A stretch of DNA of 64,000 nucleotides from Nageia nagi (taxonomy: Eukaryota; Pinophyta): positions 69,192,001 to 69,256,000 of the forward strand of contig JBITNC010000001.1 of assembly GCA_050084985.1 (NCBI GenBank), in the 5' to 3' direction. Positions 24,090 through 36,019 of the stretch are shown here, piece after piece. The notes under the pieces were generated by a model. The model searched no databases. It was given only the letters and a program-made list of their open reading frames with translations, and was not told where the DNA came from. Positions within the stretch are counted from its first letter, which is position 1. The number at the start of each line of letters is the position of its first letter. The position numbers were made by a program, and so were the translations under genes.

Positions 24090-24690
24090 TTTAGACCTCA
24101 AATAATGCATAAATAATATAATTGATGCACTATTTTTCTACAATAATTTATTGAAGCATATATTAGAAATATTGAAACAATGAATAATAATAATCAATTT
24201 ACCTCATTGCAATCACATAAGCATCATGTAAAGAAATACCTTCATCAAAGATGAACATGCAATCATTTATATGCACACTACCAATGACTCATAAGTCCTA
24301 CATTGTTAGCTTTATGGAATACTTGGAATTATGAATGGAAATAAAACATGCAAGAGTAAGGTGAAGGGTTTAAAATATATATGAAGAGATGGTGTTATAA
24401 AACATTATTGTTAGTAGAATAGAGTGATATTGCATTTGCTGGAGTCTCTCTAGGATCTTTGATTCCCTCACATGATCCCTTTTTGAGTTACCTTTGATAT
24501 CTTCATATAGCAACATCCTTGTCTTCTTGGATTCGTTTTAGGCATTTTACCACTTCTTATGTTGTGCAATGGTCCATTACATTGATTACATAACCTTGGC
24601 TATCATTTTAACCCCTTTTTTATAATTAATATTCTTGATGCTATAAAATGAATTATTTAAATATTAATAATTCATTTTTAGGCATATACA
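24090..24690 (-). repeat. Element B 3' LTR
   Basis: Pairs with 31,135-31,731. On the - strand it starts TGTATATGCCTAAAAATG. A purine-rich PPT, read as CCTCCAAATAGGGGCAAAA, sits at 24,691-24,709 just upstream on that strand. Confidence 0.95.
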
Positions 24691-24709
24691 TTTTGCCCCT
24701 ATTTGGAGG

Positions 24710-25735
24710 TGTGATTAAAGCAATGAAATTACATATCTAAAGAAGAATTTCAATAGAAAAATTTTAAGAACTTTGAACTCTTTGTTACATTGTTAGTTGA
24801 TGTTGATGATGATGGCAAGGGTCCTTTTTTGCCCCCTTTTGGCTTAGATGCCCTAGGAAAGGTCCTTAAGTGGTGCAACCAAGACAAAATATGAGGAACT
24901 ATTTCTTTCTAGGTACTATGATGTTTTTTTTTCTAGAAGGAACTCTGCTATCATGTAGTCTTATGGTTCCATGTCTAATTTCTAAAATGAAATATGTCTT
25001 TTTGCCTCTTGACTATTCAACCATGAGTCTAGCCATTCCATTATGTCTGGGACTTAGGAATATATCACACTTATGTCCATGCCTTGAAATAGAGGAGGTT
25101 TTCTTTTATGCTATCAAAATTTTAATGAGCTACATGCCACAGGCGATGCAAGAATAGTGACCAAGCTGCTAATAGAGTTTTTTTGTTATATTTTCTTCTA
25201 TCCTTTGTAATGTAAATACCTAGAAAAGGTGTTAGATATATGTTGCATAAAAATATTATGGATACATAATGATTTGCATCATCCATTTATAATAAGTCAA
25301 TGTAAACAATCTACTTATGGTTACCTCATCAATTTATCTTTTAAGTACATGAACTCTCACTAGTTGTATCATTGGCCATTGGTATTCATACATTTTATTT
25401 ATGATCCAAAGATATTATGCTTTGTATGATTCAAAGAAAAAACCATGGGATGATCTAATGCTAACATCTAGCTCATGGTTGCATCATCGATTTAGCTTTT
25501 AGGTGAGTGAACTCTTACTACTACAAACATTATACTATCATTAATTTTTGTATTTTTTTTCTCTTATCTTTTTTTTTTTGACCTTTTCCATGATGTAAAC
25601 ATCACATAAATAGTAATATAGACCATTAGGTACATGTGTTCAGTACTCCATTTTGAAAAATTAAAAAGTGAATAGTATAATACATCTACCTTTTTCAATA
25701 TTTTCAACATGTTGCAAGGTACATAGTGATTATGC
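24710..25735 (-). other. Element B 3' untranslated region
   Basis: About 1 kb between the integrase end and the PPT, with no coding signal on -. The 95-codon frame at 24,870-25,157 on + has no family features. The words CCACCATTGG/CATTTA and GAGTGAACTCTCACTAG recur near 25,340 and 25,500, and again in the matching region of element C (46,210-46,430), so this is element-specific 3' UTR with old repeats. Confidence 0.55.
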
Positions 25736-26905
25736 TCATGCATAGAACTATTTTATATGAGTGTCATTGAAGATTTTAGATTCTTCTTTGCCATCCATAG
25801 ATGATAAATTGTATGCACCTAATCCTATTGCTTCCATAACAACATATGGCCCTAGCCAATTGGGTTCAAATTTTCTTTTCACCTCATCATTTGCTATCAT
25901 TTTGTTGATATTTTCTTTCAACACTAGATCTCCCATATTTAACTCTTTGGATTTTATATTTTTACCAGATGCTATCTTAAGTTTGGCATGATATACCTTT
26001 TGATGTTCAATGGCCCTAATTCTCTTTCATCTAATAATTCTAACTACTATAGCCTTACTTTTCTTGCTTCCTCATAAGACATTTCTCCTTGCAATGAGAT
26101 CCTTAGTGATGGGATCTCTAATTCTAATGGTACAATAGGTTCATCCCCATACAATATTGAAAAAGGTGTTTCCCCAATGGCTATCATGCCAATCCTTTTT
26201 AAACTTATCCTAAGTTTTGGAAAGAATACTTTTAATGGTATTGTTGGTAGCTTTATCTTAACCATTTTCTCAAGAATAATAAATTGAAGAGAATGATTGC
26301 TCAATATGAAATTTATTACAAAAATCTTTTATCTCTTTCCATTTGAAATTTTGTCCATTATCAATCAACAACTTTTGTGGCACACCAAATCAAGTAATAA
26401 TATTCTCAACAATGAAAGAAATAATCTTATATTCAGTAACTAAATTCATAAGAATGGCTTCTACCCATTTAGTAGTAAATTATGTAGCTATGATGATAAA
26501 TATATGACCCTCCCTTGAATGAGAATTAATAATGTGGATCAAATAAATACCCCACATAGAAAATGGCCAAGGTTAAACAATGGATTTCAACTCTTACGTC
26601 GGTTGCTTTTCTAAATTGGCATGTTTTTGACATTATAAGCAAGTTTTGAGATGATATTGCAATCTTCTTCTATAGTGGTCCAATAATAACCAATTCTCAT
26701 AATTTTAGTGTATAAGGCTTTAGCATGAAAATGTCCACCACATAAATCATCATGAACTTATTCTAATGCTATAGCTATCTCATGTTGAGTTAAAAAATGC
26801 AATAAAGCACCATTAAATGACCATTGATATGAAACATTACCAATTAGGACATACCTTGTAGTTTTTCTCTTCAATATCACCCTTTAATTGCAATTAAAAT
26901 TATCA
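25736..26905 (-). pseudogene. Element B integrase
   Basis: The right part (about 26,690-26,900) has traces of the zinc-binding segment. The core near 26,340-26,400 reads G-V-P-Q-K-L-L-I-D-N-G-Q-N-F with the second catalytic Asp kept. The segment at 26,047-26,304 gives I-G-E-T-P-F-S-I-L-Y-G-D-E-P-I-V-P-L-E, the usual post-core block. The end at 25,748-25,936 reads G-D-L-V-L-K..K-F-E-P-N-W-L-G-P-Y-V-V, the GPY-type C-terminal motif. Confidence 0.92.
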
Positions 26906-28240
26906 AGAACTATTTGATAATTCAATTATTTGTAAATATTAAAATATCAATTTTGAAAATCATTCTCTTTTGTAATCAAATAAGTCTAAATTTCATGCAT
27001 ATCCTCAACATGAGAAGGAGAACTCAACTTATGAACTATCAAGATAGGCTCTTCATCTTTAATTTCAATTGGCACAAGAGAAGCTGTACTTTCCATGGTG
27101 TCTACATACCTATTATTAGTTCCTAGGATATTTTGAATTGTATACCTATCAAATTGATCCAATAAATCATTAACCACCAATTTATAGGGATTTAATTTTT
27201 CATCTTTTGTATCAAAAATATCTTGTACTTGGTTGATGGAAATTTATGAATCCCCATATATCTTAATGTATTTAATTTTTAACATAACAATAGATTTTAA
27301 TCCCAATATCAATGCCTCATATTTAGCCATATTATTTGTACACTCAAAACCAAGCTTGTTGGATAGGGATTATGCATTTGTAAGAGATACCAAGATAATA
27401 CCTTCCCCTTCTCCATAGAAACATCTATAACCATAAAAGTATAACACCCAAATAGTGGTCTCATATTCTATGAGGCATACATATTCATCACATATGCATA
27501 TTTCATAAAAATCATGTCATTGGTATTCCTCTATCATACCTTCATGCCACTAGCACTATGGATCATCTTGATATTCATTTGGAAATTCTTTTTGCACTAC
27601 TAATTCTCCATTCTAAGGAAATTTGGCTATCAAATCTACAATAGCCTATGCTTTAACAAACTTCTACTTTACCACATTAATATCAAATTTTTGCAATAAC
27701 ATTAGCCATTTTGCTACTTTTCCTGACAAATGCTACTTAGCCATAAGATATTTCAATGGGTTAATAGGACTAACAAAAAATGTAGTACAACATAACAGAT
27801 AATTCCCCAATTTTTCAGAAGCAAATACAATAGCATTGGGGTATATCTAGTTTCATAATCTATCAATGTATTGCTAAGATAATAGATAGCCCTCTCTTTA
27901 TTTTATGTATCTTTCTGACAAAGCATTACCCCTAGTGCATACAATGTAAGTAAGATGTACAAATAAGAAGGTTTGGTGAAGCCCATGGGAACTAGAATTG
28001 GTGGATTTAGCAAGTATTATTTAATTTCTTCAAAAGCTTTTTGACATTTATCATCCCATTTAAATTGTGCATTCTTTTTTAATAGGTGAGTGAATGGCCT
28101 ACAATTATCCCTAAGATGTGAAATAAACTTCTAACTGAATTGATTTTTCCTTAAAGAATCCTCAATCATTTCAAATTTCTTGTTAAAGGCATGCTAATTA
28201 TTACTTTCACTTTTTTAGGATCTACCTCTATTCCTCTTTT
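26906..28240 (-). pseudogene. Element B RNase H and second RNase H
   Basis: The second RNase H lies at about 26,986-27,470, with N-N-M-A-K-Y-E-A-L-I-L read near 27,310-27,345 and a Y-G-D-S end near 27,245. The first RNase H lies at about 27,690-28,200, including the Y-Y-L-S-N-T-L-I-D-Y-E-T core and the F-K-W-D-D-K-C-Q-K-A-F-E-E-I lead-in near 28,030-28,075. Stops occur throughout. Confidence 0.85.
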
Positions 28241-28760
28241 GGAAACCATAAATCCTAAAACTATTCCTAAAGTAACACCAAATGCACACTTTTGAGGTTT
28301 GAGTCAAAGTTTGTACCTTTTTAGAATATTGAATACCTCTTCAAGTGCTTCCAAATGATCTATAGTCCTTTCATTCTTTAATCCAAAAGGCATAATCTTC
28401 CAACAAAAATTTCCCCATGGGGTAGTAAAAGTAGTCTTATGTTGGATAGAAGGATTAATCAATATTTTGTTACAACTAGAAAATCCATCCATGAAATATA
28501 ATGTGTCATGACTAACTATACTATTCATAATCATATCAATATTGGGAAAGGGAAAGTCATCTTTAGGACATGCATTATTAGTATCTCTAAAATTAGTACA
28601 CACCCTTATCTCCCTAGTGGGTTTTGTAATAGGAACTATGTTAGCCAACCAACCAGAATAATTAATAGGTGTAATGAATCTAGCATTCAAATATTTCTTA
28701 ATTTCTTTCTTAACTAACAAAGCTTTTGAAGGATGCATTTTTTATGGATTTTACTTAATT
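28241..28760 (-). pseudogene. Element B reverse transcriptase lacking the catalytic box
   Basis: The 144-codon open piece at 28,304-28,738 starts in the fingers (L-L-V-K-K-E-I-K-K-Y-L-N-A), continues through R-V-C-T-N-F-R-D, P-K-D-D-F-P-F-P-N-I-D and T-P-W-G-N-F-C-W-K-I-M-P-F-G-L-K-N, and then jumps near 28,370 straight to D-H-L-E-A-L-E-E-V-F. In related elements about 35-40 residues lie between, including the Y-x-D-D box. The deletion keeps the reading frame. The piece is free of stops over its length but cannot encode an active RT. Confidence 0.92.
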
Positions 28761-29709
28761 GGTTTAGCATCCATTTTCAATGGAAAATGATGCACAACAA
28801 AGGAAGGATCCAAACTAGAAATATCACCATAAGACCAAGAAAGTTTTTTATGATGTTCAATAAACTTATTTTGGTATCTTTCTTATTATTGAAATGGGAG
28901 GGATACACCAATTTGTACCATTCTTTGTTCATCCATTGTCCCAATATTGACATTTATCAATTCCTTAGTAGCAAATGTAAGCTCATCTTTTTTTACAAAA
29001 AGAGAAGGTAACTCCTTTAATCCTTTTATATTAGTATCATCAACATCTATAGGCTAAACCTAAAAAACGTCATTAAAATTTATCTCTTGACCAATTCATT
29101 AAGGACATAACTTGAATTTCTTTTCTCATTAGATTTGGGCAATTCAAAATGTGCCTCCAAGTACTCAAGAATATCATCATCAACATTAAAAAAATCAAAC
29201 TCAAGTGGAAGAGTATCATCAATCCATAGATCTTCATCAATATCTTCAAACAACTCAATCCCATTGCACTCTTTAACAAATTTGATTGGTCACCATCTTT
29301 GTTTTACACTTTAATTACTACCTAGTACTAATTTGGTCATTTGAGATTTAGAGTTATCAGGGAATGTTTTCATTCCTTATTCATTTCTTCCTAAACCTCA
29401 CCCTTTGTATTTGTAATTTTGTACCATGTATTTATGATTAAAAGGAAAGGGAAAGAGTTTACCCATTTTAAATGATGATTGTGCTTCTATTTGAATAGTT
29501 TGAGGAGATATGATAGTCATGAAAAAATAAGAATTATCACCATATTAATTATTTCCACACCATTATCATCCTTCAAGAAGGATTACACATTGTTTATGAC
29601 CCTCAATTGAAATAATTTTGGGTCATAACAAGTCTTTAATGGACATAAAGAAGTCTACACCCTTAATTTTGTATGAACCCATTCCTATCTCTATAATTTG
29701 AACATGCTT
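28761..29709 (-). other. Element B linker between protease and RT
   Basis: Decayed polyprotein linker with no named domain. The open frame at 29,073-29,279 is short and featureless. Similar linker sequence is found in element C at about 49,870-50,760. Confidence 0.5.
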
Positions 29710-30273
29710 TTATGTATTTTCTTCTAGTTTGGTAGATTCCAAGGGTTCAATTTCATATCTTGGAGCTATCATTTCAAGGTCATTAAAATCTATTGCATTA
29801 CATAGTGCACAAGGCTCAGGATCTCCAAGTACTATATGCACCTCACCTTGAAGTTCAAATTTCAACCTTCCATGTAAAGTAGAAAGGAATACATGCATAT
29901 CATGAAGCCAAGGCCTCCCCAAAAGTATATTATAGGATAATTTTGAATTAACCACTTGGAATTTAGCTACTACTATCTTCACTCTTGTAGAAATCATGAT
30001 TGTAGCTATCCCCATTGGTTTCTTATATGAACTATCATAAGCTCTAATACTGAATGTAGCTTCTTCTAATGGTGGAATTGCTATACCTTTTTCTTGTAAT
30101 TGAATAAAAAATATATAAGAACATACATTCATAGTTGATCCATTATCTACCATTTCCTTAATTAAAGGTGTAATGTATATGGCTAGACATTCATCAAGTA
30201 GTTCCTTATTGATTTTTTCAAATTTATAAAAGGAAATAGCATCACATTCTTGTATAGACCTAAGCTTCTTCAA
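29710..30273 (-). pseudogene. Element B aspartic protease
   Basis: A 187-codon open piece. The active-site triad appears as D-N-G in M-V-D-N-G-S-T-M-N-V-C-S near 30,118-30,155, where D-S-G or D-T-G is usual. The second landmark Y-N-I-L-L-G-R-P-W-L-H follows at about 29,895-29,935, then S-T-L-H-G-R-L-K-F. This is one of the best-preserved stretches of the element. Confidence 0.9.
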
Positions 30274-30790
30274 AAATATTATGGTTGAAATAGTAGTAGG
30301 AACAATTTATTTTTTAAATAAAACATATAGAATCTCTCTATGTTGTGCAAATGTAGAAATACATCATACAAGCTAATTTTGGTAGGTGTATCCTTTAATT
30401 GTTCAATCATACTATATGTCTTTAGATCAGGTGGGATACTTACTTGTTCTACAATGATTGGATTAGACACATGGTGTGGATGTCCTTTTCTCAACACAAC
30501 ATAAACCTCCTTGTAAACTAAAATGGTATTAACTATTTAGATTGGATTTGTAGTAGTGTCATCAATTTGATATTTTCCTTGAGTAATAAGATCCAATAAA
30601 GCATGTCCCTTCCTTTGGTGACACCATTTAATAGCATCCCCTTTCAAACTCCTTGGGAAGAACTTTTCTATCAACTTCTCCTTCAACCCTAATTCAATAA
30701 GCATTCCTCTTGAAACCTGATAAGATGTTGTTTTAGGTCTTGTTCACCACTAAACATCTCAAAATTGGGGGCCTTATTCTTGAGTGCTAG
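30274..30790 (-). pseudogene. Element B gag with internal deletion
   Basis: Reading from the right, N-F-E-M-F-S-G and then F-F-P-R-S-L-K-G-D-A-I-K-W give the start of a gag capsid. It passes directly into C-H-Q-R-K-G-H-A-L-L-D-L-I, a remnant of the Cys/His element and following linker, then S-I-P-P-D-L-K-T-Y-S-M-I-E-Q-L (30,385-30,440), the pre-protease linker of Tat elements. Compared with element C most of the capsid is missing. Confidence 0.75.
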
Positions 30791-31124
30791 GGGAAAATTA
30801 TGGATCTCCTTAGATAAGTGTGAGGTAAAGATACCATCATATTCATCTGCACGTTGCTATGGTGTGAAAGAAATTGGTCCAATGTGGGGGATGGGACCAA
30901 ATTCAGTTGAGCTACTAGAAGCTATAATAGCATCAAGTTGTTGCTCTAATCCATTTTATTTTGTAACTAGTTCTTTCATCATTTTCATCATTTATGGTAT
31001 ATGTCCCATTTTTTTTACATCGCTAATGGCTTAGGAACAATTATAAATACCATTGATAATGTAGATTTGTTATAAAATTCTTGCAAGATCTTATTGATAT
31101 GGAAATATAAATTGAACATATGAG

Positions 31125-31134
31125 TTCACCAAAA
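31125..31134 (-). other. Element B primer binding site
   Basis: On - this reads TTTTGGTGAACT immediately after the 5' LTR, the same word as in elements A, C and E. Confidence 0.65.
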
Positions 31135-31731
31135 TTTAGACCATAAATAATAATTGATTGTAGCATATATCATAAATATGGAAACAATGAACAATAATAA
31201 TCAATATACCTCATTACAATTGCATATGCATCATGTAAAGCAATCCCTTCATCCAATACAAACATGTAATCATCTATATGTACCCTATCAATGGCCCATA
31301 AGTGTTATATCATTAGCTTAATGGAATACTTATAATTATGAATGGAAATAAAACATACAAGAGTGAGGTGAAGGGTTTAGCAAATCTATAAAGAGGTGGT
31401 GTTATAAAACTCAGTTGTTAGTAGAATAGAGTGATATTACATTTGTTGGAGTCTCTCTAGGATATTTGATGCCCTCACATGATCGCTTTGCATGTTACCT
31501 TTGATATCATTATATAGAAACATACTTGTATTTTTAGATTCTTGGGATCATTACACATTACATCATTTGATGAGTACTTTTAGGCATTTGACCCCTTATT
31601 ACATTGTACAATGGGCCATTACATTGATTACATAGCCTTGGGTATTATTTTAACCCCTTTTTACAATTAATATCCTTGATGCTATAAAATGAATTATTTA
31701 AATAATAATAATTCATTTTTAGTCATCTACA
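31135..31731 (-). repeat. Element B 5' LTR
   Basis: Pairs with 24,090-24,690. Starts TGTAGATGACTAAAAATG on - and is followed on the right by TAAAT. Confidence 0.95.
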
Positions 31732-31736
31732 TAAAT
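31732..31736. repeat. Target site duplication of element B, right copy
   Basis: TAAAT, identical to 24,085-24,089. Confidence 0.85.
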
Positions 31737-32389
31737 AAAGAAAGATTGGTTAGGATAAGATCCTAGTGTGGTGATAGAGCCAAGAGAAAGTGGAGATTCA
31801 TGAGGTATCCCTAAGTCTCTAATAGAGGGAATATTAAAAAGAACATCATTTATATGATATTTCCCCTTTCTGAGATATTGATACTTAATGGTATCAGATA
31901 GTGGTGAAACAACAAGACTAACAAGTTTTGGTCAAGATGATTGAGACTAACCTAGGAGGAAGAGGGCTCATATTTTTGAAGTATGTCACATACAAGACAT
32001 GATAAAGATGAATAAAAATGACTAGTAGGAAGGATTCAATGATAACATGGGTGGTCATTCCTATGGATGGGTGTGAATGAGGTTTGACATATGGAAGAAA
32101 CACATGCAAAGTCCTTAAGAGATTTACCATAATGATGTATAAAGGTATCCACATCATGTAAAGATGAATAAGATGGTTGTGAAGAAGAAGCTAGCTAAAT
32201 TGGTGGAATAGTTGAATATGGGGGTTCTTATGAACATGATTGTTAAATATCAAGATGATCATTGATAAGAACAATGACCAATAAAAAATACCCACATGGT
32301 ATTTGAGATGAATTAGGAGTGAAAGTGGAGTTGTAGTGACTAAAGGGATTTGGATCACCTATAATACAATGCACCATTTCATTATATAG
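31737..32389 (-). other. Element D polyprotein between protease and the element B insertion
   Basis: Continuation of the D linker. No domain is recognisable; the small open frame at 31,918-32,157 is not convincing. Confidence 0.4.
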
Positions 32390-32730
32390 ATATTTCAAAA
32401 TCTATGTAAAGTAGATGAAAATGACTCCATATCTACAATCCATGGACAAACCAAAAGCAAGTTGTACTGCATCTCACCCTCAACCACATGATAAGTAACA
32501 TTTATTTATTTAACTCCAACCTTGATTGAAAGAATTATTATGCTAATAATGATTAGCAAGATGTTGTTAAATACCCTAATGGTGAGAGTGGGAGCATTCA
32601 AAAATCTAATAGAAACCTTAAATCTCTAAAGTTCTACTAAAGATGTAACATTGACTACTAACCTATTTTATATAAGCACTCTCTTTGATGCACAAGAATC
32701 CACATAAGATACAATGTACAAGGTAGGATA
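32390..32730 (-). pseudogene. Element D aspartic protease
   Basis: On - the active-site region reads Y-V-D-S-C-A-S near 32,690-32,710, so the Gly of D-S-G has become Cys. About 70 residues later Y-N-L-L-L-V-C-P-W-I-V-D corresponds to the usual L-L-G-R-P-W landmark, followed by S-S-T-L-H. Stops are frequent. Confidence 0.75.
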
Positions 32731-33379
32731 CCTAGGCTTATCTAGTGTAGTATGCTGAATCTTATCATGATAAAAGGTAATCCCTAGTATAGTAGCACTC
32801 TAGAAAACCCTTACAAAATCATTAAAAGAATTTGTGTTTTCATCATTTAACTCAATTTCCTTTAGGATGTTGTTTAAATAATTCCTATGTTTAGGATAAG
32901 ATTGCAATAAGTTCCATAGGGAAAGATTTATCTGTGTGGTCCTAATTTGTTACTCTAACTAAGTCTGTATAGTCATTAACACCCTTGGATTTGTATCTAA
33001 ATCTAAACTCTAGTTTGAGGCAAAGGTTATTGAATCTATACATCACTTGGAGGGGGATGGGGTTCTCAATCATGATCTCTACCTATTCTTGTTTTCACAT
33101 TAACCATGATGATATCATGAATCTATACTATCTTATATACTAGAGGTGGTTCCATGACTCCCATAAAATCATAGTCTAAGGTGATATCAATGCTCCTACA
33201 AAGGGAAAATATGACTTTATATCACTAAAACCCATAAACTCATTGGACTACCTAGGGTTGTATTTATGGTTAACCTACTATGTTTATTATGCCTGGGTAA
33301 TAGATCTTGGAAAATGCCCAAATTTCTATTAAGTTGGGCCACTAGGTTTCCTATAGACACCTATTCATTATCTATCAAT

Positions 33380-36019
33380 CTTTGGATAACATTTCATAAT
33401 TGATTGCATTTATTTGTTTCATGTATTTTTTTATCGATGATAAACATAATATTGTTATTCTTATACCAAGTTGGTTTCTCCTAATTTGGATCCTTTGGTT
33501 TTATTTCAGGAAGATGGATCAATTGTGCCTTTAAGAGATTGTTTAAAACATCCTCAATAGGCTCAACCAAAGAATTCCAAGGTTTATGTGGCCCTTGTTG
33601 TCAAGGTTACCTAGGTCTATAATTACACTACTAATTACCCTATTCAATATTTGACCTAGGTATTTCCTATGCTTGAGCTTATAAAGGTGGATTGGCCTTG
33701 GGTGGCCATGGTGGAGCTAACTAAACCACTAGTTATATCTAATGAATATCATACAATACCTGGTTATTTTGAGGCTTTTGATATGAAGTAATTGGATTAT
33801 TATTTCCATTATTATGGTACTCTAGATTATTATTTTCCTTCTTCCTGAATTTGATCTCCCCATCCTAGATGTTAGCCTATTCTATTAACTTAGCCTGAGA
33901 TAGAGCATCCTCAAAGGTGCAATGCTATTGAATCCCAAGAATAAAAGATATGGGCTTATTACAACTCTTGGAAAATAACTTAATCAACTCATCCTAAGGG
34001 AGTGTGTACTACATATCTATAACTATGGCCCTCCATCTACACATATAATCTAACACTAACTCATCATCAAATTATGATAATTTACCAAGATTTGTGATAG
34101 ATACCCTCTTATAGACATTGATGGAAAAGTGGTTAAGGAATTTATTGACCAACTACTCAAATAAGTATATGCTATGCTATGTGAGGTTGTTATACCAATA
34201 TAATGCTTACCCCACAAGCATCATCAAAAAATTTCTAAGTATGCCATCGCTATTAATGATGTAGAAAGAGTACTTGAACTATCAGATATGCTCTTTAGGA
34301 TCTTTCTTGCCTCTAAACTTATCTATCTTAAAGATCTCAAATTTGTAAGGGAAAATATTAGTTGGTACACTTGGGTGGATTGGCTCATTACAAATAAAAG
34401 TGAATAATAACCTAGGATTCCTATGATCACTAACCTAAAGTTTCACATCCTTTAACCTCTTCAAGATCTCATAATTGATATTTGAAGGTTGTATACTAAC
34501 AATATCTAGCTTCTTCAAGATGGTCTGACTAATGGGAACATCATCATATGGATCATACTTATTATCGTAAATAGGATCTTGATCCTATCTATACAACTAA
34601 GCATATTTTTGGGTGTCAAATGTCACCTTGGGTGCAAGGTTTATGGAATTTGAAAACAAAACCCCTCTAGTCATAGGATCTTGCAACTCTTGGTGATATA
34701 AAAATGAAGGTTTTCCAAGTGAAGAGGATTGAATATGAAGGATATTAGATGAGGATTATTGGAAGATGATCTTCAAGGTGTTGAGCATGTACTTGTCTAG
34801 ATGACACCATTACATAAGAGGGAGAAGAATGATATGGCTATAGTGGCATAGCATTCAAGTATGAGTATGATCCATGCCCCAAATAAACTCTAGGTAGGAC
34901 CTAAGGTTATGTATGTGATAAGGGAACACAAGGTATGGTGGGATGCACTTGACATGAAGACTCATGATGTTAAGGCTTGAGATCAATACAACATGAAGGC
35001 TAAAGATCATGCACAAGAATAAATTAACATGATACCTTGGGTTGGTATGTAGAATAGATCATCATAGTAATTTCTAACCTAATCATCAGGTGGAGATGGT
35101 GTTGGTATATAAAACATCAAGAAATGTGGATTAGGATTGAGGGGTGTTAGAGATGGGGGTCTAGGGGGACCATTAGGAGGTTGAACTAAAGGGCCATGAG
35201 ATATCCTAATCACTAGTGATATAGTGGATGAAGAAGGTATAATATATGACATATAAGCATGTGGAGGTGAGCTAGGATGAATTAATGGTTCCTTATGATA
35301 TGATATCTTATGTGCCTCATCAACTATATATCACATGGATGGATGTAATGGACAAAACCTAGTGATAGGAGACACAAGAATATCCTCTATATGACCCTCC
35401 CTTTTCTTATGCTTAGGAATTGAAGAATAGTAAACCTCTATAATGAGGGGTAATGATGGCGAGGGGATACTCCTAGTAGCAAATTGGGCTTCCTATAACT
35501 CTTGATATAAGGTCTAGACCATGGGGCCACTCATGAGTATATCCTATTGAGATATGGGTTGCTCTATAGTGCAAGTAGGAATATGAGCAAAATTAGGTTA
35601 GGGTACATTGTACAAGATGCTCAAACCCACACTATGGAACATAATATAGATCAACATATGAAGGATCAGTATGATGGAAGGATGCAAAAGGATGTATGTC
35701 ATGATGTGGAAATAGGATGAATCAACATGTGAGGTATTAGCCCAATGATACACACATGATCTCTCCCCTCCAGCTAAGGGGTGGACTCAAGAACAAGAAA
35801 CATCTCTAATGTTTTACTAAAATATATTCTAGGTGACTAATGGATAGACTCATGTTGAGGTGAGTGGTGAGGTGTATGTGAACAACTATGGGACACATGC
35901 AAGCATGGAAGAGGATTTATTTGATTAATCTCATTGTTGCATTCCTCTTTCTCTTGCAATTTAGCTCTAAGATGATTCCTAGTCTCGATCATATGGATGG
36001 ACCAAGGATTTTCATCCAT
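33380..36019 (-). pseudogene. Element D gag, with long N-terminal region
   Basis: The capsid core is clear at about 33,880-34,330: I-D-K-F-R-G-K-K-D-P-K-E-H-I, A-L-Y-W-Y-N-N-L, a V-S-I-T-N-L-G segment and C-R-W-R-A-I, the order seen in Tat gag. A likely start is the ATG whose frame is 36,017-36,019 downward (M-D-E-N-P-W-S-I, then a Glu/Lys/Arg-rich helix); about 1.5 kb of low-complexity, poorly conserved sequence lies between. An N,Q,P-rich tail extends to about 33,400. In the family, gag forms the particle. Confidence 0.8.

Larger units (their letters stand above)
24090..31731 (-). mobile_element. Element B: Tat-type Ty3/Gypsy retrotransposon nested in D
   Basis: LTRs at 24,090-24,690 and 31,135-31,731 are flanked by a perfect TAAAT duplication, so the ends are certain. 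The - strand interior holds a shortened gag, protease, RT, RNase H, second RNase H and integrase. It interrupts the pol of element D between protease and G-patch, so it is younger than D. Its LTRs belong to the same family as those of element C. Internal deletions in gag and RT mean it could not have worked alone in this form. Confidence 0.95.

Noticed and set aside
28508-29011. Open frames on + (28,508-28,717 and 28,733-29,011)
   Set aside because: Opposite-strand shadows of the element B RT and linker.
30765-31034. 89-codon frame on +
   Set aside because: Runs against the gag of element B; no features.
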